Positions 55,083 through 63,398 of a stretch of 64,000 nt of DNA are shown here, in pieces; position 1 is the first letter of the stretch; each line of letters begins with the position of its first letter. Both the position numbers and the translations under genes were made by a program. The DNA lies in NCBI RefSeq assembly GCF_020985305.1, contig NZ_CP087588.1, positions 2,468,501 through 2,532,500 on the forward strand, read 5' to 3'. The notes under the pieces were generated by a model. It did not search any database. It saw only the letters and a list, made by a program, of their open reading frames with translations, and was not told the DNA's origin. This DNA comes from Croceicoccus sp. Ery15 (GTDB lineage: Bacteria > Pseudomonadota > Alphaproteobacteria > Sphingomonadales > Sphingomonadaceae).

Positions 55083-55350
55083 TTACAGCAGGGTCTCGGC
55101 ACCTTCAGACCCGCACCCGATACCCATCCGGCTTTCTTCGCGAACAGTCCTGAACCAGGTCAGCTGAGGACAGCAACCCGTTCCTTTCCGGCCGTGTTGT
55201 CGCGCTTCGCGCGCCTGCCCGCACCACCCGTCATGAATAGGTTTCCCTTGGAGCTTCGCTCCTGCGGTGCAGTCCCCCCATGCCCTGCTTCTTCTGGATG
55301 TTCGCAAGCCGGAGATGGTCTCCGGTTTGAAGAACTGAAGGACTACCATC

Positions 55351-55755
55351 ATGACCAATATCGCAATCCTCACCGGCCGCATCGCCCGCGATCCCGACAC
55401 CCGCGAGACCAAGGGCGGCACCAACGTCACCGGGATCACCGTCGTCACCGATCGCCCCGCACGCGACAAGGACGGAAAGACCTACAAGGACGAGAACGGC
55501 TACACCGCCAAGGAAAGCGAGTTCCACCGGGTGACCTGCTTCAACGGCCTCGCCAAGACCGTCGGGCAGTATTGCTCCAAGGGCCAGCTGGTCAGCGTGC
55601 AGGGCCGCATCCACTACACCCAGTGGGAGGACAAGGACGGGGTCACCCGCTACGGCACCGAGATCCTCGCGGACAAGGTCGACTTCCTCTCCCGCGGCAA
55701 CGGGTCGAGCGACGACAACGACAACGACAACACCGACGCTCCCGATATCGACTGA
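55351..55755 (+). CDS. ssb: Single-stranded DNA-binding protein
   Basis: 134 residues, an OB-fold protein: MTNIAILTGRIARDPDTRET, HRVTCFNGLAKTVGQYCSKG, VQGRIHYTQWEDKDG. It coats single-stranded DNA during transfer or replication of the element. The C-terminal tail is acidic (SSDDNDNDNTDAPDID) but lacks the DIPF-type tip by which chromosomal SSB recruits partners. A hairpin terminator follows 25 bases after the stop. Confidence 0.93.
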   Translation: MTNIAILTGRIARDPDTRETKGGTNVTGITVVTDRPARDKDGKTYKDENGYTAKESEFHRVTCFNGLAKTVGQYCSKGQLVSVQGRIHYTQWEDKDGVTRYGTEILADKVDFLSRGNGSSDDNDNDNTDAPDID

Positions 55756-55780
55756 CATCGATCCCGATCGTCCCCCTTAC

Positions 55781-55814
55781 GAAGAGGCTCTGCCGCAAGC
55801 GGCAGGGCCTCTTC
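55781..55814 (+). terminator. Terminator hairpin after ssb
   Basis: GAAGAGGCTCTGCC pairs with GGCAGGGCCTCTTC around GCAAGC, a 14-base-pair stem with one mismatch-type pair, followed by TTCT. The T-run is weak on the plus strand. It may act in both directions, as the convergent gene ends at 55823. Confidence 0.6.
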
Positions 55815-55822
55815 TTCTGTGG

Positions 55823-56089
55823 TTACTGAGTCCCCGGCGCTGCATTCGAAGCACGGGTTGCACCGCGGCCTATCAGTCTTTCGATCGCGGCGTCCTCGCC
55901 AAGTTTCCCGAGTTCTTCGGCAACCTTCCTCAGGCCCTTCTTCGAGAAGCTTTCGAGGCCGCTTCCCAGGATGATTTCGCCGAGTTCTCTGGCCGCTTGT
56001 ACTTCAAGTTCGCGTTGTTTGGCGTCGAGCGCCTCGCGGTCTGCTTCGAGCTTTTGCAGGGCTGCAATCGCGCTCCTGTTTCGGGGCAT
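55823..56089 (-). CDS. Small coiled-coil backbone protein (DUF6437-like)
   Basis: 88 residues from MPRNRSAIAALQKLEADREA; an in-frame ATG 20 codons upstream is less likely. A long charged helix (ALDAKQRELEVQAARELGEI) is followed by LGLESFSK-like and LRKVAEELGKLG helices. Proteins of this kind are common on alphaproteobacterial plasmids beside mobilisation genes. The function is unknown, and the family name is given from memory. Confidence 0.55.
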   Translation of the reverse strand: MPRNRSAIAALQKLEADREALDAKQRELEVQAARELGEIILGSGLESFSKKGLRKVAEELGKLGEDAAIERLIGRGATRASNAAPGTQ

Positions 56090-56434
56090 GTTTCTTGTCC
56101 TTTTGTCCCCCTCGGTTCTGCTCCCCGATTGATTCCATGCCTGCGTCATCGGGGTGTAGGAAAGGCAATTCGTACCCAGCAGGCGTTCGATATCGGGGCG
56201 GAGGTGGTGGGTCCTTGCTCACGGTTCTCCCAGCATGATGGCCTTGCGCCTCCCGTCTCAAGGACGGCGGGGCCCCACCATTTTGTCCGCCCCCGGATTG
56301 CATCCGGCAGCGAACAAAATCGTTACCCCCACCGCCGCTTCGCGGTCGCCCATCCGGGCGATCCCTGACCCGGGTCCCACAAGACCATCGCGCGCACCTC
56401 CTGTCGTCTCACGACAGAAATCAGGAGGATAATC
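56090..56434. other. Non-coding region
   Basis: 345 bases between divergent small genes. It carries the promoters of both. GGGATCGCCCGGATGGG-like GC-rich segments are present around 56350, but no clear repeat, RNA or gene was found. Confidence 0.3.
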
Positions 56435-56656
56435 ATGGCTTATTCGATGCATTGCGCACTTCCGTCCCGGAGCTATTTCGAGGCTCTGGAAACAGCCGAG
56501 AAGAGAGCCCTGCACAGCTTCTTCGATCAGCACATTATCGAGGATGACGAACTCGGGTATTTTGCCCTCGACGAGGGTGACTACAACATCTTGCCAGCGC
56601 ATCTCGCAGCGCGGGTGGTCCACACGGTCCACGGCGGCATGCTCGACGAGTTCTGA
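56435..56656 (+). CDS. Uncharacterised 73-residue protein
   Basis: MAYSMHCALPSRSYFEALET, then DELGYFALDEGDYNILPAHL; acidic and soluble, with an AGGAGGA site seven bases before the ATG. It resembles small conserved proteins of sphingomonad plasmids, with no assigned role. The strong ribosome site supports expression. Confidence 0.6.
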   Translation: MAYSMHCALPSRSYFEALETAEKRALHSFFDQHIIEDDELGYFALDEGDYNILPAHLAARVVHTVHGGMLDEF

Positions 56657-57386
56657 GACTACCGACAGGGCGGGAACCGGGAACGGGTCCTGCCCTTTTT
56701 TCATGTTCGCCGGGTAGTCCAACCAACCTCAAAACCCGGTTCGGTCGGTTGCTCTGACGGTCGCCTACCGCAATGCGGCGGCGCCCGATAAATGGAGCGG
56801 GACTGTGGACGCACTCTGTCCCGCGCATCTGGCGATGCGCTCCTGAGGGTGCGGCGTGATTTGTTCTTGGGCCCCGCGCGCACTTGCGAACCGGCACCGG
56901 GGTCGGGCGGCGGGAAGCTAGGCACGCGACATGCCCCGCTTGCCTTGCTTCCCACGCGCCCTTGGCCGCTGCCTCTTTCGCAGGTGCTGTCTTTGGCTGG
57001 AGGCGTCGAACTGCTTTCTATATGCATGCGATCAGCTGCCAGGCCTGTTTGCTCGCGCTCCAACGTGGAGGTCGGGAAAAGTCGTCCTTGATCAGTACCC
57101 CTTTCTGCCTGGGCCACCTCGCGCACTTGGGACCAAGGGAGCACACCGTACCCCGCGAATTCGGGAACTATCTCTCTGTTATTGCTGAAGAATGTGGTTT
57201 TGGGCGGAAACAACCCGTCTGCGAGTTGAGCGGCTCTGCGCTGATCCGCAGACAACTCACATCCCGCTATCACTTTGTAATAACGCTTGATTCTTTCGGT
57301 TGACTGCGAGTTGTTCACGATTTATTCTCATCGTCACCTTCCGCAAGGTGAGCCAGGTTCCGTCGGTCCGACAAGGAACCTGTTTC
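56657..57386. other. Long non-coding region, possible second transfer origin or regulatory block
   Basis: 730 bases with no clearly coding frame. A minus-strand frame at 56701-57318 starts plausibly (MNNSQSTERIKRYYKVIAGC) but degenerates into Arg/Pro/Ser-rich sequence and is not called. CTGCGAGTTG occurs twice (57219-57228 and 57304-57313) flanking an AT-rich segment, just upstream of the mobilisation-type gene at 57387. This could be an operator or part of an oriT. Confidence 0.35.
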
Positions 57387-57719
57387 ATGACCCGACAAGA
57401 TCGGCTTCAGACATTCGTATCTCTCTCCGTAGGTAACTGGGTTCGCCAGTATGCCGCGGACCATGGCGTTAGTGTCAGCGTCTTTATCCGTGACCTCATT
57501 GTCGCAGCGTGGCAGCGCGATAACGAGGCGAAGGTCCGGCCCGCAGGGCTCGATCCCGCGCGCCAGGCTATCTTCATTTCGGTAGCGCTCGATGCGCTTC
57601 TGGCCAGTCATCCTGACGCGAGTTTGCGCGACCGAACCCACGAGGCGTACCGGCGGCGACTCGAGCGTCTTGGCCTCCCCGTCAACGCGAACATGGGAGG
57701 CCATTCCCATGAAGCATAA
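57387..57719 (+). CDS. Conjugation-associated DNA-binding-like protein upstream of traD
   Basis: 110 residues from MTRQDRLQTFVSLSVGNWVR with GGAA upstream. The N-terminal part (FVSLSVGNWVRQYAADHGVS followed by VFIRDLIVAAW) looks like a ribbon-helix-helix or mobilisation accessory protein. The C-terminal half is helical and basic. Its stop overlaps the start of the traD fragment, so it belonged to the transfer operon. The exact family is unknown. Confidence 0.6.
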   Translation: MTRQDRLQTFVSLSVGNWVRQYAADHGVSVSVFIRDLIVAAWQRDNEAKVRPAGLDPARQAIFISVALDALLASHPDASLRDRTHEAYRRRLERLGLPVNANMGGHSHEA

Positions 57720-58308
57720 TCTCCTGAACTTCACCCGCGGGAGCCAGCTGCTCGGCCACTTCGGTTTCATGTTTGCAGCGGGCCTCAAGGGTCGCGGCGT
57801 CCTCCGGCCCGGTCTCGGTCTCCCATTCGGTAGCCGCGGCTTTGGCTAGCGCGGGATTGGTGATGAAGAGCTGGGTCGCTTCCTCGCCGCCGAGGCGGCA
57901 GGCGAACTTGTAGACATAGCCCGCCTTGCTGGTCGCAAAAAAGCTGACCCGGGCAGCGGCAAATTGCGGGGGCACGGAGATATAGATGTCTCCACGCACC
58001 GGCTCGTGCGTCACCTGGAAGTCGTTGTAGGGGAAGCCGCTCGCGATCTTCGAGACATTGGCGAAGCCGTCATCGATGAGCGCGATCCGGGTGAGTTCGC
58101 CGCGAGCGAGCTCGCAGTCGATGGTCGCATTGTCGGCCGCTTCGACGAACTGGTCGGCATGCGCCGGGACCGGCGCGAGCGCGAAGGCGATTACGGCAAG
58201 ACCGGTCAGCTTGAGCCCGGGATCGGGGCGCCTTGTCGCGCCGATCGCGAAACAGGCAAGACCGGTTCCGGCAAGCGCAGCAGCGAGGGGAGATGGGAGT
58301 AGGCTCAT
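57682..58308 (-). pseudogene. traK: Type-F conjugation protein TraK, C-terminus replaced by antisense traD
   Basis: 208 codons as written. The first ~175 are TraK: a signal/membrane start ending in PAHADQ, then FVEAADNATIDCELARGELT and VYKFACRLGGEEATQLFITN. Around base 57790-57800, after GPEDAA, the sequence becomes the reverse complement of the traD start, giving a meaningless tail to 57682. TraK is the secretin-like part of the F-type envelope channel, and without its C-terminal region it should not assemble. The ATG overlaps the traE stop. Confidence 0.75.
57709..57849 (+). pseudogene. traD: Type IV coupling protein TraD, first ~28 residues only
   Basis: MKHNLLNFTRGSQLLGHFGF, then MFAAGLKG, matches the start of TraD coupling proteins (a short cytosolic lead into the first membrane helix). 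It begins inside the end of the preceding gene. After about 57790 the frame runs into antisense traK and stops at 57849. The ATPase part is gone, so the coupling function is lost from this locus. Confidence 0.65.
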
Positions 58309-58874
58309 TGGCCGGGTTCCTCCTTGTCGGTGGGAAGTTGCTCGAAGCCGGCGAGCGCGAGGCTGAGACCACGCTTCGACCAGCGGAAACGGAAGGAGCG
58401 GCGCTGGCTCGCGATCACCTGTGCGCCGACGAAGGTCTTGAGCGTGCCGGTAACGGTCGAGGTCAGGTCCTTGGGATCGACATGCATTTCCGCGATCGCG
58501 AAGGCCTGGTTGATGTCCGAGCCGCGCTGTTCCTCGACGATTCTTACGAGCTCGGCCTTGAGGCGGCCGTGCGCGGCGGGATCGGCGAGCTTCAGGATGT
58601 TCGCCATCCAGTAGTCGAGGCTTTCGGGTGCCCGGTTAAGGAGCATCAGCGCCGTGTCGCGGGTGACGAGCTCGAGATAGGGCGCGTCGATCCCGCCGCT
58701 CGAGACGGTGATCCGCTCGGCAGTGATCGGGACCAGCACCACTTGCTCGTCGCGGGTGACCGCCGCGCCGAGGCTGACCAGCGTGGTCAGGCCAAGGACA
58801 CCTGCCAGCACGGCAAAGCGGTTGCGTTGCCGCAGGTATGTCTGCGCCTGTTCGTGCGCGAATTCTGCTCGCAT
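58305..58874 (-). CDS. traE: Type-F conjugation protein TraE
   Basis: 189 residues. One membrane helix near the N-terminus (FAVLAGVLGLTTLVSLGAAV), then the periplasmic VirB8-like TraE domain (LVPITAERITVSSGGIDAPY, TFVGAQVIASQRRSFRFRWS). It is an envelope component of the F-pilus assembly channel. It lies in order pilin-traL-traE-traK, and overlaps traK by four bases. Appears intact. Confidence 0.88.
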   Translation of the reverse strand: MRAEFAHEQAQTYLRQRNRFAVLAGVLGLTTLVSLGAAVTRDEQVVLVPITAERITVSSGGIDAPYLELVTRDTALMLLNRAPESLDYWMANILKLADPAAHGRLKAELVRIVEEQRGSDINQAFAIAEMHVDPKDLTSTVTGTLKTFVGAQVIASQRRSFRFRWSKRGLSLALAGFEQLPTDKEEPGQ

Positions 58875-58886
58875 GGGTCGCCTCCC

Positions 58887-59174
58887 TCAGCCCGCCAACA
58901 GGCGGCAGTGGGAGGGCGGCGTGGCCTTCAACCCGAGAAAGCTCCCGGGCAGGTACCAGTACGCAGCATGCACCAGTGCCGAACCGGCACCGCGTGCCTT
59001 CGCCTTCCGCAAGGCAAGCCAGGCCCCGGCGGCCAGGCCGATACCGATGAAGATATGCTGCGAGAGAATGCCCCAGGCGAAGGGAATAAGAATCCCTGCA
59101 AACTCGTCGATGGTCCAGAAGCCGATGAGCTCCGGGTCGTCGAGCCGCCGTGGAACGAGGTACCTGTCGGCCAT
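58887..59174 (-). CDS. traL: Type-F conjugation protein TraL
   Basis: 95 residues: YLVPRRLDDPELIGFWTIDE, then two hydrophobic segments and a YWYLPGSFLGLK end. Size and layout match TraL, a small inner-membrane protein needed for pilus assembly. It precedes traE by 12 bases. Confidence 0.87.
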   Translation of the reverse strand: MADRYLVPRRLDDPELIGFWTIDEFAGILIPFAWGILSQHIFIGIGLAAGAWLALRKAKARGAGSALVHAAYWYLPGSFLGLKATPPSHCRLLAG

Positions 59175-59205
59175 GCCGCCCTCCTGTCGTGACCGGATCC
59201 GCTGA

Positions 59206-59538
59206 TCAGATGACCGCGGTCACGACCGAGGTGACGATCGGCACGCCGGTGCCGACACCGATCCCGACACCGACCGGCACCGCGACCTGGCCGAGCGAGA
59301 AGCGCCCCGAGGCAAGGCCGATCAGACCGCCCGCAAGGCTGAGCACGGTGATAATCTTGCCGCCCGAGCCTTCGAGGAAGTCGGTAAACTTGGTCAGCGC
59401 GGGATCGAAGGTGGTGTCGGCGCCGGCAAAGGCGGCACCGGCGCAGGCCAGCGCGACGCAGGCGGGAAGAATGTAGTCGCGGCCACGGGCACGGTTGAGC
59501 GTGCGCTGCTGGGCCGGAAGGGCAGTCTTGGTGGTCAT
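59206..59538 (-). CDS. TraA/VirB2-like conjugative pilin precursor
   Basis: 110 residues. A long signal segment with positive N-terminus (RARGRDYILPACVALACAGA, AFAG) is followed by a mature part with two hydrophobic helices (IITVLSLAGGLIGLASGRFS and a Val/Gly-rich VGVGIGVGTGVPIVTS), typical of propilin. First gene of the truncated transfer operon. The leftover operon makes pilin and three envelope parts only. Confidence 0.8.
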   Translation of the reverse strand: MTTKTALPAQQRTLNRARGRDYILPACVALACAGAAFAGADTTFDPALTKFTDFLEGSGGKIITVLSLAGGLIGLASGRFSLGQVAVPVGVGIGVGTGVPIVTSVVTAVI

Positions 59539-59907
59539 GGATGGAACCTTTCGAGGAATTGAACATCAGCCAGCGATGCGTTCGCTGTATGTTCTTTCCT
59601 CTCCCCGGAGCCGGGCTGTAGGAAATCGGGAACTGGATTTTTGGGGCTGCCGACCAAGTAAAAAGCGACATCTGAAGGTGCGATGGCCGGGATTTGCGCC
59701 GGCCAATTGCGCTGCAGCGCCGACTGTGCCGGCTTTGGCGCGAAGCGTGCCGTCATATGCGCGAACACGACCGGAATTCGCGCGAATCACCGAAGGAAGC
59801 TGATTCGTTCCTTCCTCTATGTTCTCTTAATGTTCTTTTCGTTTTCCTACAGGCTTCCTTCGCGTTTAGCCGGTGATTCGATCACCTCCACCGGAAAGGA
59901 TTCGCCG
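59539..59907. other. Divergent promoter region of the transfer operon and the HTH gene
   Basis: 369 bases with no called gene. The words ATGTTCTTTCC, ATGTTCTCTTA and ATGTTCTTTTC (near 59588, 59819 and 59831) are related and could be operator half-sites for the HTH protein that follows. The segment 59815-59870 is AT-rich. Confidence 0.4.
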
Positions 59908-60399
59908 ATGACCAACATGGCGCTCTTTGCAGAACAACAAGTTCGCGCCGACCTCGCCCGGCTGCTTTTGGCCGCCGTCGAAGCCAGCGGCCGTGCCCGC
60001 TGCGACATCGCGCGCGACGCGCAGATCCATAAGGATGCCCTGCGCCGCGTCCTTGCCGGCGAACGGTCGGCCAGCCTCGGCGAAGCCTTGCGCATTCTTG
60101 CAGCGTGCGGCGTCGCGCCGCACGCGCACTTGCTGCTGTTTCTCGTCAGCAGCGGCGATCACGCGATTGCGTGGCTGCAATCGGACCTCGCGCAATTCTT
60201 CGAGGACTTTTCCGGCGAACTGCCTTCAGCGCTCGAACGTGTCCTGGGCAACCAGGTTCACGATGTGAAGCCGCGCTGGGCTAAGGGCACGGCGCATCGT
60301 GTCGCCCGCCTGCTTTCCGATCACATCGACGAGCTTGAACGCAAGGACGCCCTGATTGGCGATGTCTTCGCCGGTACCGAAGGAGGCCATCGTGGGTGA
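59908..60399 (+). CDS. XRE-like helix-turn-helix regulator
   Basis: 163 residues from MTNMALFAEQQ; the in-frame upstream extension crosses the promoter region. The HTH lies at about 15-65 (DIARDAQIHKDALRRVLAGE, SLGEALRILAACGV). The C-terminal 90 residues are helical and unfamiliar (HAIAWLQSDLAQFFEDFSGE). It diverges from the pilin gene and overlaps an AlpA-like gene, so it is likely a local regulator of transfer. Confidence 0.75.
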   Translation: MTNMALFAEQQVRADLARLLLAAVEASGRARCDIARDAQIHKDALRRVLAGERSASLGEALRILAACGVAPHAHLLLFLVSSGDHAIAWLQSDLAQFFEDFSGELPSALERVLGNQVHDVKPRWAKGTAHRVARLLSDHIDELERKDALIGDVFAGTEGGHRG

Positions 60400-60616
60400 A
60401 GAGATCGACAAGGAGGCAACAGAGCCCCGTCGGGTGACGCGTCTCATTCGCTTGCCCGAAGTGCAGCACCGCGTCGGGCTTGGCCGTTCAACGATCTATC
60501 GCTGGATGGCCGAGGGCAAGTTTCCGAGGCCTGTGCAGCTCGGAGGATACTCGGTTGCGTGGGCGGAAAGCGAGATCGACGGGTGGGTGGCCGATCGTAT
60601 TACGCACTCGACATAG
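60392..60616 (+). CDS. AlpA-family regulator
   Basis: 74 residues from a GTG with GGAGG seven bases before it; the start overlaps the end of the HTH gene. A single HTH domain: RLIRLPEVQHRVGLGRSTIY, then MAEGKFPRPVQLGGYSVAWA and EIDGWV. Excisionase/AlpA type. Together with the preceding gene it forms a two-gene control unit. Confidence 0.85.
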   Translation: MGEEIDKEATEPRRVTRLIRLPEVQHRVGLGRSTIYRWMAEGKFPRPVQLGGYSVAWAESEIDGWVADRITHST

Positions 60617-60657
60617 CCACCTCGACGTATCCCCTGTGACCAATAGAAAGAGCCCAG

Positions 60658-61029
60658 CTACCGTGCAGTAGATTGATCAGCTGGGGAGGGTGCCTCGCGA
60701 AGCCGGCGGGCGCGTTCGACAAAATGCTCCATCTGCGTGGCAGCGTGCAAGGTAAGCGGATGCGGCTTCGCATCGGCACGCGGGGATATGAATTCCGCGA
60801 TTTCTTCGATTGCTGCCAGCTGATTGGCGCTGGCCTTCGACAGAAGGCCGAGCACCATGTTCTCAAGGGCGATCACCCTGATGCGCAACTGGATCATTTC
60901 GGCATCGGAAAGTGGCGGAATATCCCATTTCTCACAATCGGCAGCGAGCGCTTCCTGCGGCCCGCAGGGCAATGCCCCGCCTTCGTCTTCCCAGCGCGAC
61001 AGCGCACCGGCTTTTCCCGTTTCCGACAT
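60658..61029 (-). CDS. Uncharacterised ICE/plasmid protein
   Basis: 123 residues (MSETGKAGALSRWEDEGGAL; EMIQLRIRVIALENMVLGLL; DAKPHPLTLHAATQMEHFVE). Soluble and mainly helical, with a coiled-coil-like middle. No known motif. Convergent with the AlpA-like gene. Similar small proteins are common near transfer genes of sphingomonad elements. Confidence 0.55.
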   Translation of the reverse strand: MSETGKAGALSRWEDEGGALPCGPQEALAADCEKWDIPPLSDAEMIQLRIRVIALENMVLGLLSKASANQLAAIEEIAEFISPRADAKPHPLTLHAATQMEHFVERARRLREAPSPADQSTAR

Positions 61030-61135
61030 ATGCGGTTCCTTTCATAAGCACCGAGGCGATTGTCTGCGCGCTGCTCACATAGCACAAAGCCATGCCGGGA
61101 CGCGCCTGGCACGGCGACAGCGAAGCCGGGCAAAC

Positions 61136-61174
61136 GGAACCCCGCGCGTCGGGTTGGTTTGCACGCGGGGTTCC
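61136..61174. repeat. 11-base inverted repeat
   Basis: GGAACCCCGCG and CGCGGGGTTCC form a perfect stem around a 17-base loop, in a gene-free stretch (61030-61314) between the backbone protein and the Met/His-rich cluster. There is no T-run, so it is less likely a terminator than a boundary or structural repeat. Confidence 0.6.
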
Positions 61175-61314
61175 TGAACGGCCCCTTGGGGGCACCTGCG
61201 ACCCGCAGGGCGTCGGGGGGAGGCGGGGCCGTCCTTTCCTGATCTTGCGATGTTCGTTTGTGTTTTTGCCGAGGGTATCTCCTGGATAGCCGTGTCACCG
61301 GGAAACGCGTCCGA

Positions 61315-61722
61315 TCACATACCTTCCATGTCGTGATCGGCCATCGAGGACATGTCATGACCCGCATGGGGATCGGCCGGCTGGGTCGCCTCGCTCGCGG
61401 GTTGCGTGCGTGTTGCTGGAGGTGCGGGTGTGGCAGTTGCGCGTGATGCGGGAGAGGCAGCGTGCCGTGAGGCGGGCGTGGCGGCGCCATTTGTCGAAAG
61501 AGCGTCCTCCCGAGCGGTCGCTGCCTCATCTTTGGAGGGAGAGGCTGCCGGATCGGCAAGACCCGCCTCGGGTGCCGTGCCAGCCACCACCGCAGCTTCG
61601 CCCATAGGCGAAACCTCGGTGATCGGTGTGCTCTCCTGCGCCTCGTCGCAAGCAGCAAGAGCGGACATCAAGGGCGCGAGCGCGAGAAACCCGATCGCTG
61701 CATTCAATTTGGAAGTACGCAT
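61315..61722 (-). CDS. Lipoprotein with Ala/Pro-rich linker and Met/His tail
   Basis: 135 residues from MRTSKLNAAIGFLALAPLMS after GGAG. The lipobox LAAC puts the lipidated cysteine near residue 27. The middle is low-complexity Ala/Thr/Ser/Pro. The end HAGHDMSSMADHDMEGM is rich in His and Met, as in periplasmic copper-binding proteins. It follows the DUF2231 gene by 14 bases. Likely a metal-binding envelope lipoprotein. Confidence 0.65.
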   Translation of the reverse strand: MRTSKLNAAIGFLALAPLMSALAACDEAQESTPITEVSPMGEAAVVAGTAPEAGLADPAASPSKDEAATAREDALSTNGAATPASRHAASPASRATATPAPPATRTQPASEATQPADPHAGHDMSSMADHDMEGM

Positions 61723-61736
61723 GCTCTTCAACTCCT

Positions 61737-62408
61737 TCAGAGCCAAGAAATACCGAGGTGGTTCGCCCCATGCGCGAGCTCGCCGCCAAGGAAGCCCTGG
61801 AAGAGAACGAGCGCCGCCATGGAGAATATCGACGCGCGCAACCATGCGCGGCTCTGGCTCGGCCTGCTCGCAAGATAGGCCATCGCAATACCGAGAACCG
61901 CGATCAGCATACCGTTCCATCGATGCACCTGCATGACGGTGTCGCCGCCGAACCACAGGCCGGTGTGAATCCATCCGAACAGGACTGCGACCACCGCGCC
62001 GATGGCCCCGCCGTAGACAAGTACGCGTACCGCACTTTCCAGGCCCGCTCCTTTCCGGCGCATCACGAACAATTCGGTGGCCGCAGCCATGAGAAACAAG
62101 GCGATCGGGAAGTGGATCGTTGCCGGATGCAGCTTCTTCAGTACGGCCATGACGCCGGTTTCACCCTCCTCCGCATGGCCACCGGCTTCGTCATGGCCTC
62201 CACTTGCTTCGTCGTGCCCGGCTGAGGGCTCGCCGGCCGCTCCGCCGTCGCCCATCTGCGCCATGGCCGCCTGGTCGGGCGCATCGCCATTGGTGACAGC
62301 AGGTGCGGCGCTCGTCTCTTCGCCGTGCTTTTCGTCGCCATGAGCCTGAACGGGTCCGACGAAGAGCAGGCTTGCGGCGAGCAGCGCCAAGAATGAGGGG
62401 GCTTTCAT
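61737..62408 (-). CDS. DUF2231-domain membrane protein with His-rich N-terminus
   Basis: 223 residues from MKAPSFLALLAASLL. Signal peptide ending VQAHG, then a His/Asp/Glu-rich periplasmic region (HGDEKHGEE; DEASGGHDEAGGHAEEGE), then four membrane helices of the DUF2231 type (LHPATIHFPIALFLMAAATE, VHRWNGMLIAVLGIAMAYLA). The conserved histidines could bind haem or metal. Found in copper-resistance regions of sphingomonads. Confidence 0.75.
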   Translation of the reverse strand: MKAPSFLALLAASLLFVGPVQAHGDEKHGEETSAAPAVTNGDAPDQAAMAQMGDGGAAGEPSAGHDEASGGHDEAGGHAEEGETGVMAVLKKLHPATIHFPIALFLMAAATELFVMRRKGAGLESAVRVLVYGGAIGAVVAVLFGWIHTGLWFGGDTVMQVHRWNGMLIAVLGIAMAYLASRPSQSRAWLRASIFSMAALVLFQGFLGGELAHGANHLGISWL

Positions 62409-62639
62409 GTCTCGTATGTCTCCCGACCCTGCAGTTAAAGTGCGACCTATGTGCCTGATACGCACCGCAGCCGCCTGCCCCTCACATAAATTTGATGGTA
62501 TTGGCGCGACAGATGTGCGTCCGCCGTATCATGTCTGATGGCGGCACCATCGCGATTGTCGAACGCACTCGGCTCCTGGCCCCGTTCGGCCTGACGAACG
62601 GGGTTAAGGCGTTCGCCCACGCGCATTAGCCCCATGGGC

Positions 62640-63371
62640 TCAGGCGAGTTTGCTCTTCTTTGTGCGACGACGCAGCCGCGGCATCCGGTTCGCAAGCAGG
62701 ACGAAACCCGACAGGGCTATGATCGTACCGCCAATGCCGAACAGCAGAAGCCACCAACTGTTGATGCGATCGCGCTCGGTCCAGTCCATGATGTGCAGGC
62801 CCCAGATGAAATCGAACAGGCGCCAAGTATCACTACGCGCCGCCCCGAGGGTACCGCTGCTGGCATCGATGTAGAGGCGCGTCGAAGCCTCGTCAGCATA
62901 GGTGACCTGCCAGGCCGGAAAAGGGCCGCGAAACTCGGTTCCGATGGGGTCATCGACGATCCGTGCGGCCTCGATGGTCGTGCGCGGCCCGGTCCATGCG
63001 CGCAAGGCGATGGATTTTGCCGTTGCCGCCGAGATGGGGGAGAGTTTACGCCCAGTCACCGGATCGTGGAGGCTCACGCTACCGTCAACCTTGCGGACCT
63101 CGGTCACGGCATCGCCGTCGAGCGAACGTGTCGTTACCGCTGCAAGAGTACCGTCGTTTGCGACCCAGGCCGGGAGCGGGGCATCGGCGGGCAGCGCCTC
63201 TTGTTCACGCGAAACGACATGTTCGGAGCGAACTTCTTCCAGGTCGAGAAACGACATGAGGGCGCCGGTTCCCATCCACAAGAGAACCTGGACACCGACG
63301 AAAATCGCCAGCCATTTGTGGATCTTGCTGCCGAGCACATGCAGGCGCAGCTTCAGCGACGGCGTTGCCAA
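62640..63371 (-). CDS. PepSY-domain membrane protein
   Basis: 243 residues from a TTG preceded by GAAGAGG; no better ATG is near. An N-terminal helix with the KIHKWLAIFVGVQVLLWMGT signature, a periplasmic PepSY region (about 45-195, with FPAWQVTYADEASTRLYID), and a C-terminal helix (WLLLFGIGGTIIALSGFVLL). PepSY proteins are linked to iron or copper reduction at the membrane. Same strand as the neighbouring Met/His-rich genes. Confidence 0.78.
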   Translation of the reverse strand: MATPSLKLRLHVLGSKIHKWLAIFVGVQVLLWMGTGALMSFLDLEEVRSEHVVSREQEALPADAPLPAWVANDGTLAAVTTRSLDGDAVTEVRKVDGSVSLHDPVTGRKLSPISAATAKSIALRAWTGPRTTIEAARIVDDPIGTEFRGPFPAWQVTYADEASTRLYIDASSGTLGAARSDTWRLFDFIWGLHIMDWTERDRINSWWLLLFGIGGTIIALSGFVLLANRMPRLRRRTKKSKLA

Positions 63372-63398
63372 CCGGTGCTACCTCTTCGAAAGCCGTAA

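Noticed and set aside
56701..57318. A 205-codon minus-strand frame before the traD region
   Set aside because: The first 70 residues look protein-like, but the remainder is Arg/Ser/Pro-rich filler. There is not enough to call a gene, though a short real gene at its start cannot be excluded.
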